A program made the position numbers and the translations under genes. The notes under the pieces are model-generated. The model saw only the letters and a list, made by a program, of their open reading frames with translations. It did not search any database and had not been told where the DNA came from. Shown in pieces: positions 56,081 to 64,000 of a stretch of 64,000 nucleotides of DNA. How positions within the stretch are numbered: the first letter of the stretch is position 1; the number at the start of each line of letters is the position of its first letter. Origin of the DNA: Acididesulfobacillus acetoxydans (GTDB lineage Bacteria > Bacillota > Desulfitobacteriia > Desulfitobacteriales > Desulfitobacteriaceae); NCBI RefSeq assembly GCF_902729405.1, contig NZ_LR746496.1, positions 3,224,001 through 3,288,000 of the forward strand. Direction: 5' to 3'.

Positions 56081-56325
56081 ACTCGGTCCCCCTACCCCAT
56101 CCAAATGCCTGTCCATCTTCGATATTGACCACGCTTGGTACTCACGCTTGGGTCCTGGGACCTTCGTCCAAGAATCCCTATGGTAATATTCTGTGGGCTT
56201 CCGCCGAATTCCTTCCTATTATAATTCCCTTTATGAATGTTGCATGAATTTTAAGCAACGGACTCATACTAAAGCCTGGAACTTAAAGCAGCTCTCAAGG
56301 GAAACGGCATGGAGAGGTGAGTAGT

Positions 56326-56769
56326 ATGGCAATAGGTATCTTCAAATCCACAGTCCGTTGGGATCGGCACGGACTTCAATGCACGGGGGACATCCGGGGC
56401 AAGAAATTCGTCATTGACGAGCCGGAAGAACTGGGTGGCACTGATCAGGGGCCCAATCCGGTCGAATATGTGTTGGGGGCTTTAGGTGGATGCCTAAACA
56501 TTCTCATCACTTCCTTCGCCCCGAAATATCAAGTAGAAATCGACGATGTCACGGTTTACGTCGAAGGAGATTTAGATCCCGATGGTTTTACGGGCAAAAA
56601 CCCGGCTGTGCGGCCTGGTTTTCAGCAAATCCGTTATAAGATAACGATTGACTCCCCATCTCCGGAAGCCAATATCCAGAAATTGCTGCAACATGTCGAA
56701 ACCGTCTGTCCGGTAAAAGATACACTGAGCGGGGTGCCTGTACTACAAATATTGAATGAACAGGCATAA
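56326..56769 (+). CDS. OsmC-family peroxiredoxin-like protein
   Basis: 147 residues. The two redox cysteines are in YVLGALGGCLNILIT and VETVCPVKDTLSG, as in OsmC/Ohr/YhfA proteins that reduce organic peroxides with thiols. GAGAGG lies 8 bases before the ATG. A single-gene unit. Confidence 0.88.
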   Translation: MAIGIFKSTVRWDRHGLQCTGDIRGKKFVIDEPEELGGTDQGPNPVEYVLGALGGCLNILITSFAPKYQVEIDDVTVYVEGDLDPDGFTGKNPAVRPGFQQIRYKITIDSPSPEANIQKLLQHVETVCPVKDTLSGVPVLQILNEQA

Positions 56770-56903
56770 GGAGCGAATAGGGACAATCTCCCGGGACAAT
56801 CTTCGGAGACCCACTGATCAGGCGGCAACGTGTTCCTACCGTGTCCGCGAAGGCGCGATACAGGGGTCCACGCATCAGGAACCGGATTGTGGCGGCAATA
56901 TGG

Positions 56904-57040
56904 GGGAAGAAATCCCAAACTCCCCCATGGGTTCGTAACCCAATTCGGTCATTTCGCCGTTCAATTGGTCGACGGCATCCATATCGCGCACCACCGCCAT
57001 CATACCGATAACCGGCTTGACCATAATTCCCGGCACGGAA
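56904..57040 (-). pseudogene. GrpB family fragment
   Basis: The middle of the GrpB gene at 29366-29878 recurs here: VPGIMVKPVIGMMAVVRDMD and ELGYEPMGEFGIS. Both ends are missing. It may derive from a partial duplication. Confidence 0.75.
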
Positions 57041-57241
57041 GAAAAAGAACCGAGAACCCATAAAGCCGCAGACCCGCAGAAAAAATTCAGGAAACTCTGC
57101 AAAGAGGCTTTCCTTAGAATGCAAAGACTGATATGCTATTCTTGGTATTCGGTTCAGTGCCGACATTGCCAAGTTGATGTGCGAAAGGATCTACGGGAGT
57201 TGAGTTTAGACAAAGCAAATCCGACCGCCTTACCGACTAAA

Positions 57242-58102
57242 ATGGGGCGGCCCAAAGCCATCCTTTTCTTAGTCATCACAGCCACCCTTTGGAGTTCGGG
57301 CGGACTCTTAATCAAATCAGTCCACGCCAACCCTCTGGCCATAGCCGGGGTAAGAAGCGCCATTGCGGCGGTCCTCATGCTCCTGGTGCTGGGAAAACCG
57401 AAAATCACCGGGTCTTGGGCGCAAATCGGCGGATCTGTATCCTATGCCGCCACCGTCATCTTATTTGTTGCCGCCACCAAATACACCACAGCCGCCAATG
57501 CTATCTTACTGCAATACACCGCGCCGATTTACATCGCCTTTTTGGGGACATGGCTTCTGCATGAGAAGACAAAGCCCTCTGACTGGCTCACTATCATCAT
57601 CGTGATCATCGGCATGGTCCTCTTTTTTCTCGACCACCTTAGTACCAAAGGAATCTTCGGCAATACCCTGGGGGTCCTAAGCGGAATCAGTTTTGCTTTC
57701 CTTCACATCTTTATGCGCATGCAAAAAGACGGTTCCCCTTGGGAATCGGCTTTCCTGGGAAACATTCTGACCGCCGTCGTCGGCCTCCCCTTTCTGTTTC
57801 AATCCTGGCCCAACGCTACCGGCTGGTTCTACCTGTCCATCCTGGGAACCGTGCAGCTCGGCGTGTCCTACATTCTCTATGCCAAAGCCATTAAGCATGC
57901 CACCGCTCTGGAAGCGGTCCTGATTCTAATCCTGGAACCCATTCTCAACCCGGTCTGGGTGTTTCTCTTTTTAGGCGAGGCACCCGGTCCTTGGGCCTTA
58001 GTCGGGGGTATCATTGTGCTCGCGGCCATCACCCTCAGGAACGTCCTGGCCGCCTTACCCACTCTGTCCTCCTCTCCTTCCCCGACCTCTAAAGGAGGTT
58101 AG
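57242..58102 (+). CDS. EamA/DMT family transporter
   Basis: 286 residues with ten hydrophobic helices in two EamA repeats (ILFLVITATLWSSGGLLIKS; LGVLSGISFAFLHIFMRMQK). Typical of exporters of amino acids or metabolites. The frame is open back to 57017, but that part overlaps the GrpB remnant and lacks family similarity, so ATG 57242 or a TTG near 57202 behind CGGGAG is the likely start. Confidence 0.88.
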   Translation: MGRPKAILFLVITATLWSSGGLLIKSVHANPLAIAGVRSAIAAVLMLLVLGKPKITGSWAQIGGSVSYAATVILFVAATKYTTAANAILLQYTAPIYIAFLGTWLLHEKTKPSDWLTIIIVIIGMVLFFLDHLSTKGIFGNTLGVLSGISFAFLHIFMRMQKDGSPWESAFLGNILTAVVGLPFLFQSWPNATGWFYLSILGTVQLGVSYILYAKAIKHATALEAVLILILEPILNPVWVFLFLGEAPGPWALVGGIIVLAAITLRNVLAALPTLSSSPSPTSKGG

Positions 58103-58187
58103 CCTAAGCCGAACAAGGAACACGCACCCCGGCTGCGGACACTCAGCGAACACCAGTATATGTTCCGACACGACAGCGGTAAGCAAG

Positions 58188-60698
58188 TCAACGCCTTGCA
58201 AAGTCCAGCGTTAATCCTGTCAGCCGCTGAAATTCCTCCCGGATCAAGGCCTCGCTGCCCGGCGGTTCCGACACATAAGCCACAACCTGACTTTCTCGCG
58301 GCAGGAAAGCCAGGTTTTTTCTCAAAACCACGCCATACTTTTCCATTAAACGTTTGCCCATGTTCAAAACCTCATGCTGATTCACGGACTGGCTGATTCT
58401 AATCGGCCGGTGAATCTCATTTTCCAGTTGTTCGATCCGGTCTTTATAGCGCTCACCGACGGCAGGAGAGGCGAAAGAGAGCTCGACATATGATTCGGGA
58501 CCTTGCGATTTAAGACTCTTTTTGAAAATTCGATCCGGTATGCCGGCCAGTGCATCCTCTATATAGCGTAGGGCCAGGTTTTGTTCCATGGGAGGACTCC
58601 CCGCCTCAGCCGGGCTTGCGGTCTTTTTCCCCTCGCTCGCTGTGCCGCCTCTTTTTTCCAAAATCAAACGCATACCGGATTGCGCGGCAAAAGTCCGCAC
58701 AATTTCCCCAGACCGCTCCGGATCGCACAAAAGCTTCACCTTAAAGGCATCGCTCAGTGGTAGGTAAGAAATCTTCTCAATCTTGTCTTCCTCCCGCCCA
58801 AAAAGTTGGCGAATGTAAGCCTGTGCTTCCATTTGATTGCATTCGGCATTCGTTTCCACTTTCCAGCCGGTGGCCTGTTCAAATTCCGCGATCTTCTCTG
58901 CCAGTTGGCGGGCTTGGGCCGGAAACACGAAACTGAGCAAAGCGATTTTTTCCCCAAAGCGCGCGCCTTTTTTATAAAGACCCATCGCCGGAGGAAAATA
59001 CTCGTCCACCAGCGCCAGCATAGTGTTGACCTCCATCTCGGCAGGGGCCTCTTCCGCCTCCACTTCCTCCGCCCTGCGGACATGAAAGATAAAGGGCCTT
59101 CTCGCTTCAGCTTCAAAATAGCGTGAATGATTCACGTGCGAGGAAATCTGTTGAACTTCATCCGGAGCAAAATCCCGGCGTCCACTCCAAATATAGCCCA
59201 GTTCTTCCACCGTAAATCCACGTTTGCTTTGGGCCGACTCCCTGATAAACGCCCACAAAACAAGCATATCCTCTTCCGTCAACCAAGCCGTGTGGGAAAG
59301 AGTCGGCAGATCCTCCTTGAAACTCTGCTTTCTGGGTACCCGAAGGGAGAGTTCATACTCCTCGCCGTTTCTCGGCGCGAACACCCGACCGCGTAATTCT
59401 CTTTGCACGTCTTGAGCCAATTTGGCGGTTACTTCCGAGTTCCCGTGCACGAAAAAAGCGTTCCTGGGCGCCAAAGCTTGCACCAGGGACTGAATCTCGG
59501 TTCTGTCGGCATGAGCGGAAAGGCCGTATTTGGCGATACCGCACTTCAGGGGAATGGTCACATCCCCTAATTTCAACACCCGTTCCTCCGCTTTGGCGTC
59601 CGCCAAGGCCAGGAGTTGCTGCCCCGGTGATTCCTCGTCCTGATAGCCCGTGAGGGCGATGAAGTTCCCTTCGTCAGCCGCCAGCCGGGCCGCGTACCAT
59701 TGGCTCGGCCCCCCGCTCAGCATTCCGGAACTTGAGACGATGCAGCAAGGTTCGGCCGCAGAGACAATCTCTTCGCGCTGAGCCTGCCTCCCTGTCACAG
59801 CGGTCACGTTCCGGTCATAGAAGATCTCATTGCCCTTGAGGATGCGTTGGGCCAGCCGATGATTGAGGTAGTTCGGATTTTGTTCATAGACCCGGCAAAT
59901 GTCTTTAACCATGCCGTCCACATAGATCTTGCAGGCCGGAAGCTCCCCCTTGTTGATCGCACGTTTAAGGATGAGGAGTACTTCCTGGGCCCTACCCAGC
60001 GCGAAAGCCGGGATCAAGATTTTCTTCCCGGAGGCCAGCACTTCCTTAACCTTCGCGACCAATCTCTCTTCTTCGATCGTACGGTTGGCGTGCAGCCTGT
60101 CGCCGTAAGTTGATTCAAATACCGCCACATCCGGCCTTAGCTTAGGTATGGAGGCTCCTTCCACGGTCCTTTGCGGGTTGACCGAAAAGTCCCCGCTGTA
60201 AAAAAAAGCCCCTTCTTCACTCGACACATAAACGGACACTGCGCCGGCGATGTGCCCCGCATTGTAAAATGTGACCGCGATATTTTCCCCCAAGGGTCGA
60301 AAAGTGTAGCCCGGTGAAAAACAGACTGCCCGGTCCAGCGCATCTTTTACCTGTGCCTCCGCAAAAACGGGAATCTCCTGTTCCCGGCTCTCCATGATTT
60401 TCAGACTGTCAAAAAGTAAGACCCTCATCAACTCTTTGGTGGCATGGGTCATGAAAATGCGGGCTTGGGGGAACTCATGGCTAAGCACCGGCAGGCTCCC
60501 GATATGATCCATGTGGGCATGGCTGATAAAAATAGCATCGACACTTCCACTTTCCTGGATCATGCGCAGATCCGGCAACAAATCCCTATTTTGACCCATG
60601 CGGATTCCGACATCAAAAACGAGATTTCGCCCCGCAATTTGTAAAAGCAGACAACTCGCGCCGACCTCCGCCGCTCCGCCACTAAACATAAGCCTCAT
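58188..60698 (-). CDS. Beta-CASP metallo-beta-lactamase ribonuclease with long C-terminal extension
   Basis: 836 residues. The MBL domain shows SHAHMDHIGSLP (HxHxDH) and FYSGDFSVN; the beta-CASP part has PDVAVFESTYGDR, IPAFALGRAQEVL, VSSSGMLSGGPSQWY and FVHGNSEV. This half matches RNA-processing nucleases of the YSH1/RNase J-like KOG1136 type. The C-terminal ~370 residues (from about 465) are not found in plain family members; they contain HTAWLTEEDMLVLWAFIRES and two segments that may be RNA-binding. Single gene. Confidence 0.88.
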   Translation of the reverse strand: MRLMFSGGAAEVGASCLLLQIAGRNLVFDVGIRMGQNRDLLPDLRMIQESGSVDAIFISHAHMDHIGSLPVLSHEFPQARIFMTHATKELMRVLLFDSLKIMESREQEIPVFAEAQVKDALDRAVCFSPGYTFRPLGENIAVTFYNAGHIAGAVSVYVSSEEGAFFYSGDFSVNPQRTVEGASIPKLRPDVAVFESTYGDRLHANRTIEEERLVAKVKEVLASGKKILIPAFALGRAQEVLLILKRAINKGELPACKIYVDGMVKDICRVYEQNPNYLNHRLAQRILKGNEIFYDRNVTAVTGRQAQREEIVSAAEPCCIVSSSGMLSGGPSQWYAARLAADEGNFIALTGYQDEESPGQQLLALADAKAEERVLKLGDVTIPLKCGIAKYGLSAHADRTEIQSLVQALAPRNAFFVHGNSEVTAKLAQDVQRELRGRVFAPRNGEEYELSLRVPRKQSFKEDLPTLSHTAWLTEEDMLVLWAFIRESAQSKRGFTVEELGYIWSGRRDFAPDEVQQISSHVNHSRYFEAEARRPFIFHVRRAEEVEAEEAPAEMEVNTMLALVDEYFPPAMGLYKKGARFGEKIALLSFVFPAQARQLAEKIAEFEQATGWKVETNAECNQMEAQAYIRQLFGREEDKIEKISYLPLSDAFKVKLLCDPERSGEIVRTFAAQSGMRLILEKRGGTASEGKKTASPAEAGSPPMEQNLALRYIEDALAGIPDRIFKKSLKSQGPESYVELSFASPAVGERYKDRIEQLENEIHRPIRISQSVNQHEVLNMGKRLMEKYGVVLRKNLAFLPRESQVVAYVSEPPGSEALIREEFQRLTGLTLDFARR

Positions 60699-60864
60699 AA
60701 CCGGTTTGCGAGGATACCCCCCAACATTTTAAGCAAAATGCTTCAGAAATGACTGAAGGTTCCCCTACCCCCCTTTCGTTCGGGTATTTTTTTCCCTCAA
60801 TTTTGGTCGTTGAACAGCCGCATTTTATTTGAACGAGTTCACTGATCTCGCCCCCGAGCGCCCG

Positions 60865-61251
60865 CTACTTCTCCAGACTAGACAATTTTTGGGCGAAGGG
60901 AATATCTGCCGCAGCAAAATCATACCGTTCCAGTTCACGGCCCGTGACCCACTCCAGGCGGCTGTGCACACGCAGGGAGAAGTCACCGGCAATCCAACGG
61001 CAGTAAAAAGCCTTGAGCCTGATCGTCCCGCTGTCATACTCATAGCTGCTCTGGCCAAAAAAACTCAGGACCTCTATGTCCACATTAAGCTCCTCTTTGA
61101 TTTCACGCTTGAGACACTCTTCCGGCGTCTCTCCCGCTTCGATCTTTCCGCCCGGAAATTCCCATTTGCCGGCCAAGTTTTCGCCGGGAGCCCTCTGAGT
61201 GATGAGGACCCTGCCATCCCGAACGATGATGGCCGCCGTAACTTCTTTCAT
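60865..61251 (-). CDS. MutT-type NUDIX hydrolase (8-oxo-dGTP diphosphatase-like)
   Basis: 128 residues. The Nudix box GGKIEAGETPEECLKREIKE-EL is complete; AAIIVRDGRVLITQRAPGE and KWEFPGG are MutT-like. It probably removes oxidised nucleotides. ATG at 61249-61251. Confidence 0.9.
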   Translation of the reverse strand: MKEVTAAIIVRDGRVLITQRAPGENLAGKWEFPGGKIEAGETPEECLKREIKEELNVDIEVLSFFGQSSYEYDSGTIRLKAFYCRWIAGDFSLRVHSRLEWVTGRELERYDFAAADIPFAQKLSSLEK

Positions 61252-61337
61252 GATAGCTTCACCGCCACAATCCCCCGCAAGGCCGGGCCAGGACCTGACC
61301 CTGTAGCTTTCGCCTTTCTCTTGCCAGAAAGGTTTGA

Positions 61338-61595
61338 CTAAAGGCTCTTTAGGATGTCATGGTGCCCTACGGCACGCAATACAATTGTATCACTTGTCCG
61401 TTCAAATATTATCCTAATATCCGTATTTGCATATGCTTCAATAAACACAGTGTCCTCAATCTTGTGCGTGTGCAAAGATGGATGCCCCGGGTTTTCGGAA
61501 AGGTAACGGAGGGCTTTTAAAACTTGTCTTTGCTCCCTTGGCGATAGCAAGAGAAAGTCCGCGTCAAACGGTTTGGTTCTTATTATTATTGGCAT
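61338..61595 (-). CDS. RelE/ParE-family toxin
   Basis: 85 residues: MPIIIRTKPFDADFLLLSP, LSENPGHPSLHTHKI, YANTDIRIIFE and VGHHDILKSL. Same fold and ending as the toxin at 39269-39535. The ATG at 61593-61595 has GAGGAA upstream and lies inside the antitoxin gene (32-base overlap). Confidence 0.85.
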   Translation of the reverse strand: MPIIIRTKPFDADFLLLSPREQRQVLKALRYLSENPGHPSLHTHKIEDTVFIEAYANTDIRIIFERTSDTIVLRAVGHHDILKSL

Positions 61596-61872
61596 GGACA
61601 AGTTCCTCCAGGTCTTTAATAGCCTCATCCATGTTGCTAAATGTTTTATATTCTCCATTTTCCAGGGCTTCTTGGCTTCGCTTCATCTTTTCTTGCCATT
61701 CTTTAGTCCAAAAGTATTTTTGATTCTTATCTACCCAATCAACCGGCCTTAAAAAAATGCCACCATCTTTCTCCTCTATTATGAGATGATCTCCCTCATG
61801 TAAATTAAGGTCCTTGGCAATCTGGGCTAAACTGACAATCATCCTTTTCTGTATTTGTTGAACAATGGCCAT
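61564..61872 (-). CDS. AbrB-like antitoxin
   Basis: 102 residues. The N-terminal hairpin domain (QKRMIVSLAQIAKDLNLHEG, DHLIIEEKDGGIFLRPV) is AbrB/SpoVT-like; the tail with SQEALENGEYKTFSNMDEAI would cover the toxin. It lies upstream of and overlaps the toxin gene. Confidence 0.82.
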   Translation of the reverse strand: MAIVQQIQKRMIVSLAQIAKDLNLHEGDHLIIEEKDGGIFLRPVDWVDKNQKYFWTKEWQEKMKRSQEALENGEYKTFSNMDEAIKDLEELVHANNNKNQTV

Positions 61873-62013
61873 TGTTTTCCACCCACCTTTCAGTCTCGCT
61901 GCATATACAGCTTAGCACATTCCGCTCAATCGATCAACTCCACTCAACATAATTCGAGGTGGGGTTCGACCACAGGCTGACCCTCGTCCAGCTTGCCTTT
62001 CTTGCAATTTATC

Positions 62014-62373
62014 TTAATTATTGGGAGACCCTTCAGTAAAAGGTTTAGGCAGTCTGCGATACCTATAACCCATGATACCTCCGATCAACGTAAAACGTAT
62101 TCCGGCGGTTGGAGAGGAATCTTTCAATAGATTGTAATGCATCAGCGTTTCTTTATAGGCATAGCTGTTACTCTGCTCAATGGTTGTCAATTGCTGTTTA
62201 AGCCGGTCTAACTCGTTGTTTCGGCCCTTAGTATACACGTTGGCACTCTCTATAGAACCGCTCAGACCACCAATGCGCTGTCCTGTCAATCTTAACTGTG
62301 CAGATCCCCCGCCGCTGTCAGAGCTCCAATAGCTCTGGCCGTTCGATGAGCAAGAAAACCAAAGTAACGACAT
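62014..62373 (-). CDS. Hypothetical protein, doubtful start
   Basis: Up to 119 residues with a charged helix (NNELDRLKQQLTTIEQSNSY) and one possible membrane segment (TAGIRFTLIGGIMGY). No ribosome site is evident, and the N-terminal cysteine/serine/glycine-rich part looks non-native. It could be a gene fragment. Confidence 0.35.
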   Translation of the reverse strand: MSLLWFSCSSNGQSYWSSDSGGGSAQLRLTGQRIGGLSGSIESANVYTKGRNNELDRLKQQLTTIEQSNSYAYKETLMHYNLLKDSSPTAGIRFTLIGGIMGYRYRRLPKPFTEGSPNN

Positions 62374-62779
62374 ACAAGATTTTCCGGCTGAAGATCTACA
62401 ATATGAAGGACCGTTGACCCAGACGAAAATTCGGATGGCCCAAAAACATGAATTTTTCGGGCGAGCAGAGGCTATACGGCGATACCCGGGAGTACTATGC
62501 TTGGCTTAAACCTTGTAAAGCTCGTTCTTTAAAAGTTCTTTCATTCCTCCGCCTCCCTGTCAAAATAGTAGAGATACATATCCTCGAATCCCGGTTCAAC
62601 GGAAAGGGCCTCCGGCAAGGGCTTGTGGTCGGAAATGATCCTCGCTTCCATCATTCCGCTCTCCCTTCTCCGGGTGCTGATCTGTCGGCACCTTTTCACC
62701 GCCTCTCATATAGGACAACGAAGTAAACCGGGAAAAAGATCAAGCGAGTTCAATCTGCAAAAGAATAGATAACGCAACA
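62374..62779. other. Stretch without a supportable gene
   Basis: Short frames only; none has a family match or ribosome site. It precedes the kdpC terminator on the other strand. Confidence 0.4.
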
Positions 62780-62816
62780 AGAAAAACTCTCCCGCCTATG
62801 GACGGCAGGAGAGCTC
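62780..62816 (-). terminator. Terminator of the kdp operon
   Basis: On the minus strand CTCTCCTGCC and GGCGGGAGAG form a 10-base-pair stem followed by TTTTTC, 85 bases after kdpC. Confidence 0.85.
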
Positions 62817-62900
62817 TTATGATTCTCAAAGAACGTATTTCGCCATCAAGTCCGGACCGGGGAGGGCCGAACGCCCGTCTCCGGCCCCTCCGGCCGCGGT

Positions 62901-63494
62901 TCAACGACCCGTCAGGGCATCCAGAGCCAAGTTTAAGCGCAGGACGTTGACCCGCGGTTCGCCCAGAAAGCCGAACTGTCTTCGTTCCGTGTAGCGGTTG
63001 ACCAAAGTCTGAACTTTGGCCACGCTTAAGTTCCTGGCCTTTGCTACCCTAGCTACCTGAATCCGGGCCGCCGCCGGAGTAATGTCCGGATCCAGCCCGC
63101 TGGCCGAAGCGGTGATCAGGTCGGAGGGAACAGGGGCGTTCGCCGCCAGTCCGTTTTCCCGGCGCACCTCGGCCGCCCGCTGTCCAGCCTCTGCCAGCAG
63201 GGTCTTATTCGTCGGCCCCAAGTTTGAACCGCCGGAGCTCGTTGCGTCATAACCCGTCTTGCCGGCAGCCGAAGGCCGGCCGTGGAAATAGCCCGGAGCC
63301 GTAAAGTCCTGCCCGATCAGGGCCGAACCCACCGGCTTCCCGTCTTTATACAGCAGCGAACCATTAGCCTGGTGCGGAAAAATGAGCTGATCCAAGCCCG
63401 TCACCACCAGCGGATAAGCAATTCCCGTGATGAGAGTCATAATCAAGAGGAGCACAAAGGCTCTGCCCGCTGTTCTCAACATCGAATTTGTCAC
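62901..63494 (-). CDS. kdpC: Potassium-transporting ATPase subunit KdpC
   Basis: 197 residues from GTG (63492-63494, AGGGG 5 bases before) or 193 from ATG 63482. One N-terminal helix ([20 protein letters not shown]) and motifs [33 protein letters not shown] and [20 protein letters not shown] define KdpC, the assembly subunit of the high-affinity KdpFABC potassium pump. Last gene of a minus-strand kdp operon. Confidence 0.95.
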   Translation of the reverse strand: MTNSMLRTAGRAFVLLLIMTLITGIAYPLVVTGLDQLIFPHQANGSLLYKDGKPVGSALIGQDFTAPGYFHGRPSAAGKTGYDATSSGGSNLGPTNKTLLAEAGQRAAEVRRENGLAANAPVPSDLITASASGLDPDITPAAARIQVARVAKARNLSVAKVQTLVNRYTERRQFGFLGEPRVNVLRLNLALDALTGR

Positions 63495-63711
63495 CCTTTC
63501 CCCTAGGCAAAATAGCATCTTGTTCCCGTGAACTGCAAACTGCCGCCTTGGCGCCCGCTTTCTCAAACGCGGCTTCGCCCCAAATCTCGTACGGACCCAA
63601 GAGACCAAGATCCGCCGCGCTCCCAACGCCTGTTTCCATCTCTGCCCCGGCCCCGTGCCCGCGGCTGCCTATGCCCGGGACATGGTAGTCGTTGACACCC
63701 GAAACCCCTCG

Positions 63712-64000
63712 TTAGCTCAAATGGAAAGCGGAGAGAATCAGGTCAATGAGCTTGATACCGATAAAGGGAGCAACGATTCCCCCTAAGCCGTAGATCAAAA
63801 GATTGCGCCGCAGAATGATATTGGCACCCAGCGGCCGATATTTAACCCCGCGCAGGGCCAGGGGCACCAAGGCGATAATGATCAAGGCGTTGAAGATGAC
63901 GGCCGAAAGAATAGCACTTTGCGGCGTGGCCAGCCTCATGATATTCAAAACCTTTAATTCCGGATAGGTGACCATAAACATAGCCGGGATGATGGCAAAA
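63712..64000 (-). CDS. kdpB: Potassium-transporting ATPase subunit KdpB, C-terminal part
   Basis: The last ~95 residues of the P-type ATPase subunit: [40 protein letters not shown] and the final helix pair. The frame is open to the window end, so the 5' part lies beyond. About 217 bases separate it from kdpC, more than usual for these genes. Confidence 0.95.
   Translation of the reverse strand, partial: FAIIPAMFMVTYPELKVLNIMRLATPQSAILSAVIFNALIIIALVPLALRGVKYRPLGANIILRRNLLIYGLGGIVAPFIGIKLIDLILSAFHLS

Noticed and set aside
57017-57241. N-terminal extension of the EamA transporter
   Set aside because: It overlaps the GrpB remnant in antisense and is cysteine/arginine-rich without membrane helices; chance open frame.
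62448-62726. 92-codon plus-strand frame
   Set aside because: No ribosome site, basic random-like composition and no family match.

Overview
The window looks like chromosomal DNA of an anaerobic, spore-former-type Firmicute of the class Clostridia, near the Desulfitobacterium / heliobacteria group. Support: AGGAGG-type ribosome binding sites, a dltAB wall-alanylation pair, BlaI/BlaR1-type systems, a TetR-linked oleate hydratase, and a nif operon in the order nifI1-nifI2-nifH-(D)-E-N-X-B-V that I know from that group. No rRNA, tRNA or CRISPR array was seen, and the assignment rests on gene content only.

Layout. 1-3.4 kb: dltA (cut by the window edge) and dltB, both with in-frame tandem-repeat inserts. 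3.4-8.3 kb, minus strand: a CGGC protein, a PAS-type sigma-54 activator, a PduL-GNAT fusion behind a textbook sigma-54 promoter, and a NYN nuclease. 8.6-9 kb: a probable type I toxin-antitoxin locus. 9.5-21.5 kb: a scrap-yard of mobile elements (IS1182/ISNCY-like, an IS605-type tnpB element that splits a lactate dehydrogenase gene, IS256) and gene stubs, with NUDIX, GNAT and NCS2 permease genes between them. 21.6-28.9 kb: tetR/oleate hydratase, a histidine kinase and response regulator, and an alcohol dehydrogenase. 28.9-39 kb: mostly small or decayed genes (PEP synthase/Rph, VanZ, BlaI, BlaR1, a second deleted tnpB element). 39-39.9 kb: an AbrB/RelE toxin-antitoxin pair and a chimeric BlaI/NAGPA relic. 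40.1-48.9 kb: a HutP-like antiterminator gene, a UAG-containing leader with a terminator, then the nif genes. 49-54.3 kb: two nearly identical NAGPA domains, one alone and one fused to a BlaR1-type M56 peptidase, plus blaI. 54.4-64 kb: REC-PAS-PAS-GGDEF protein, OsmC, EamA, beta-CASP ribonuclease, MutT, a second AbrB/RelE pair, and kdpC with the end of kdpB.

Main points. (1) hutP-leader-terminator-nif copies the layout of the Bacillus hut operon, suggesting that a HutP relative controls nitrogen fixation by antitermination. (2) In the nif operon the first ~58 codons of nifD run directly into nifE: the rest of nifD, all of nifK and the start of nifE are missing, so no MoFe protein is encoded here. 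(3) The PduL-GNAT fusion has its own sigma-54 promoter and activator. (4) A BlaR1-type sensor protease carries a sugar-phosphodiester hydrolase domain in place of a penicillin-binding domain. (5) Gene-internal deletions (nifDKE, PEP synthase/Rph, secF, blaR1, tnpB, blaI-NAGPA) and coding tandem repeats recur through the window, pointing to recombination-driven decay. Whether this is genuine or partly an assembly effect cannot be told from the sequence alone.
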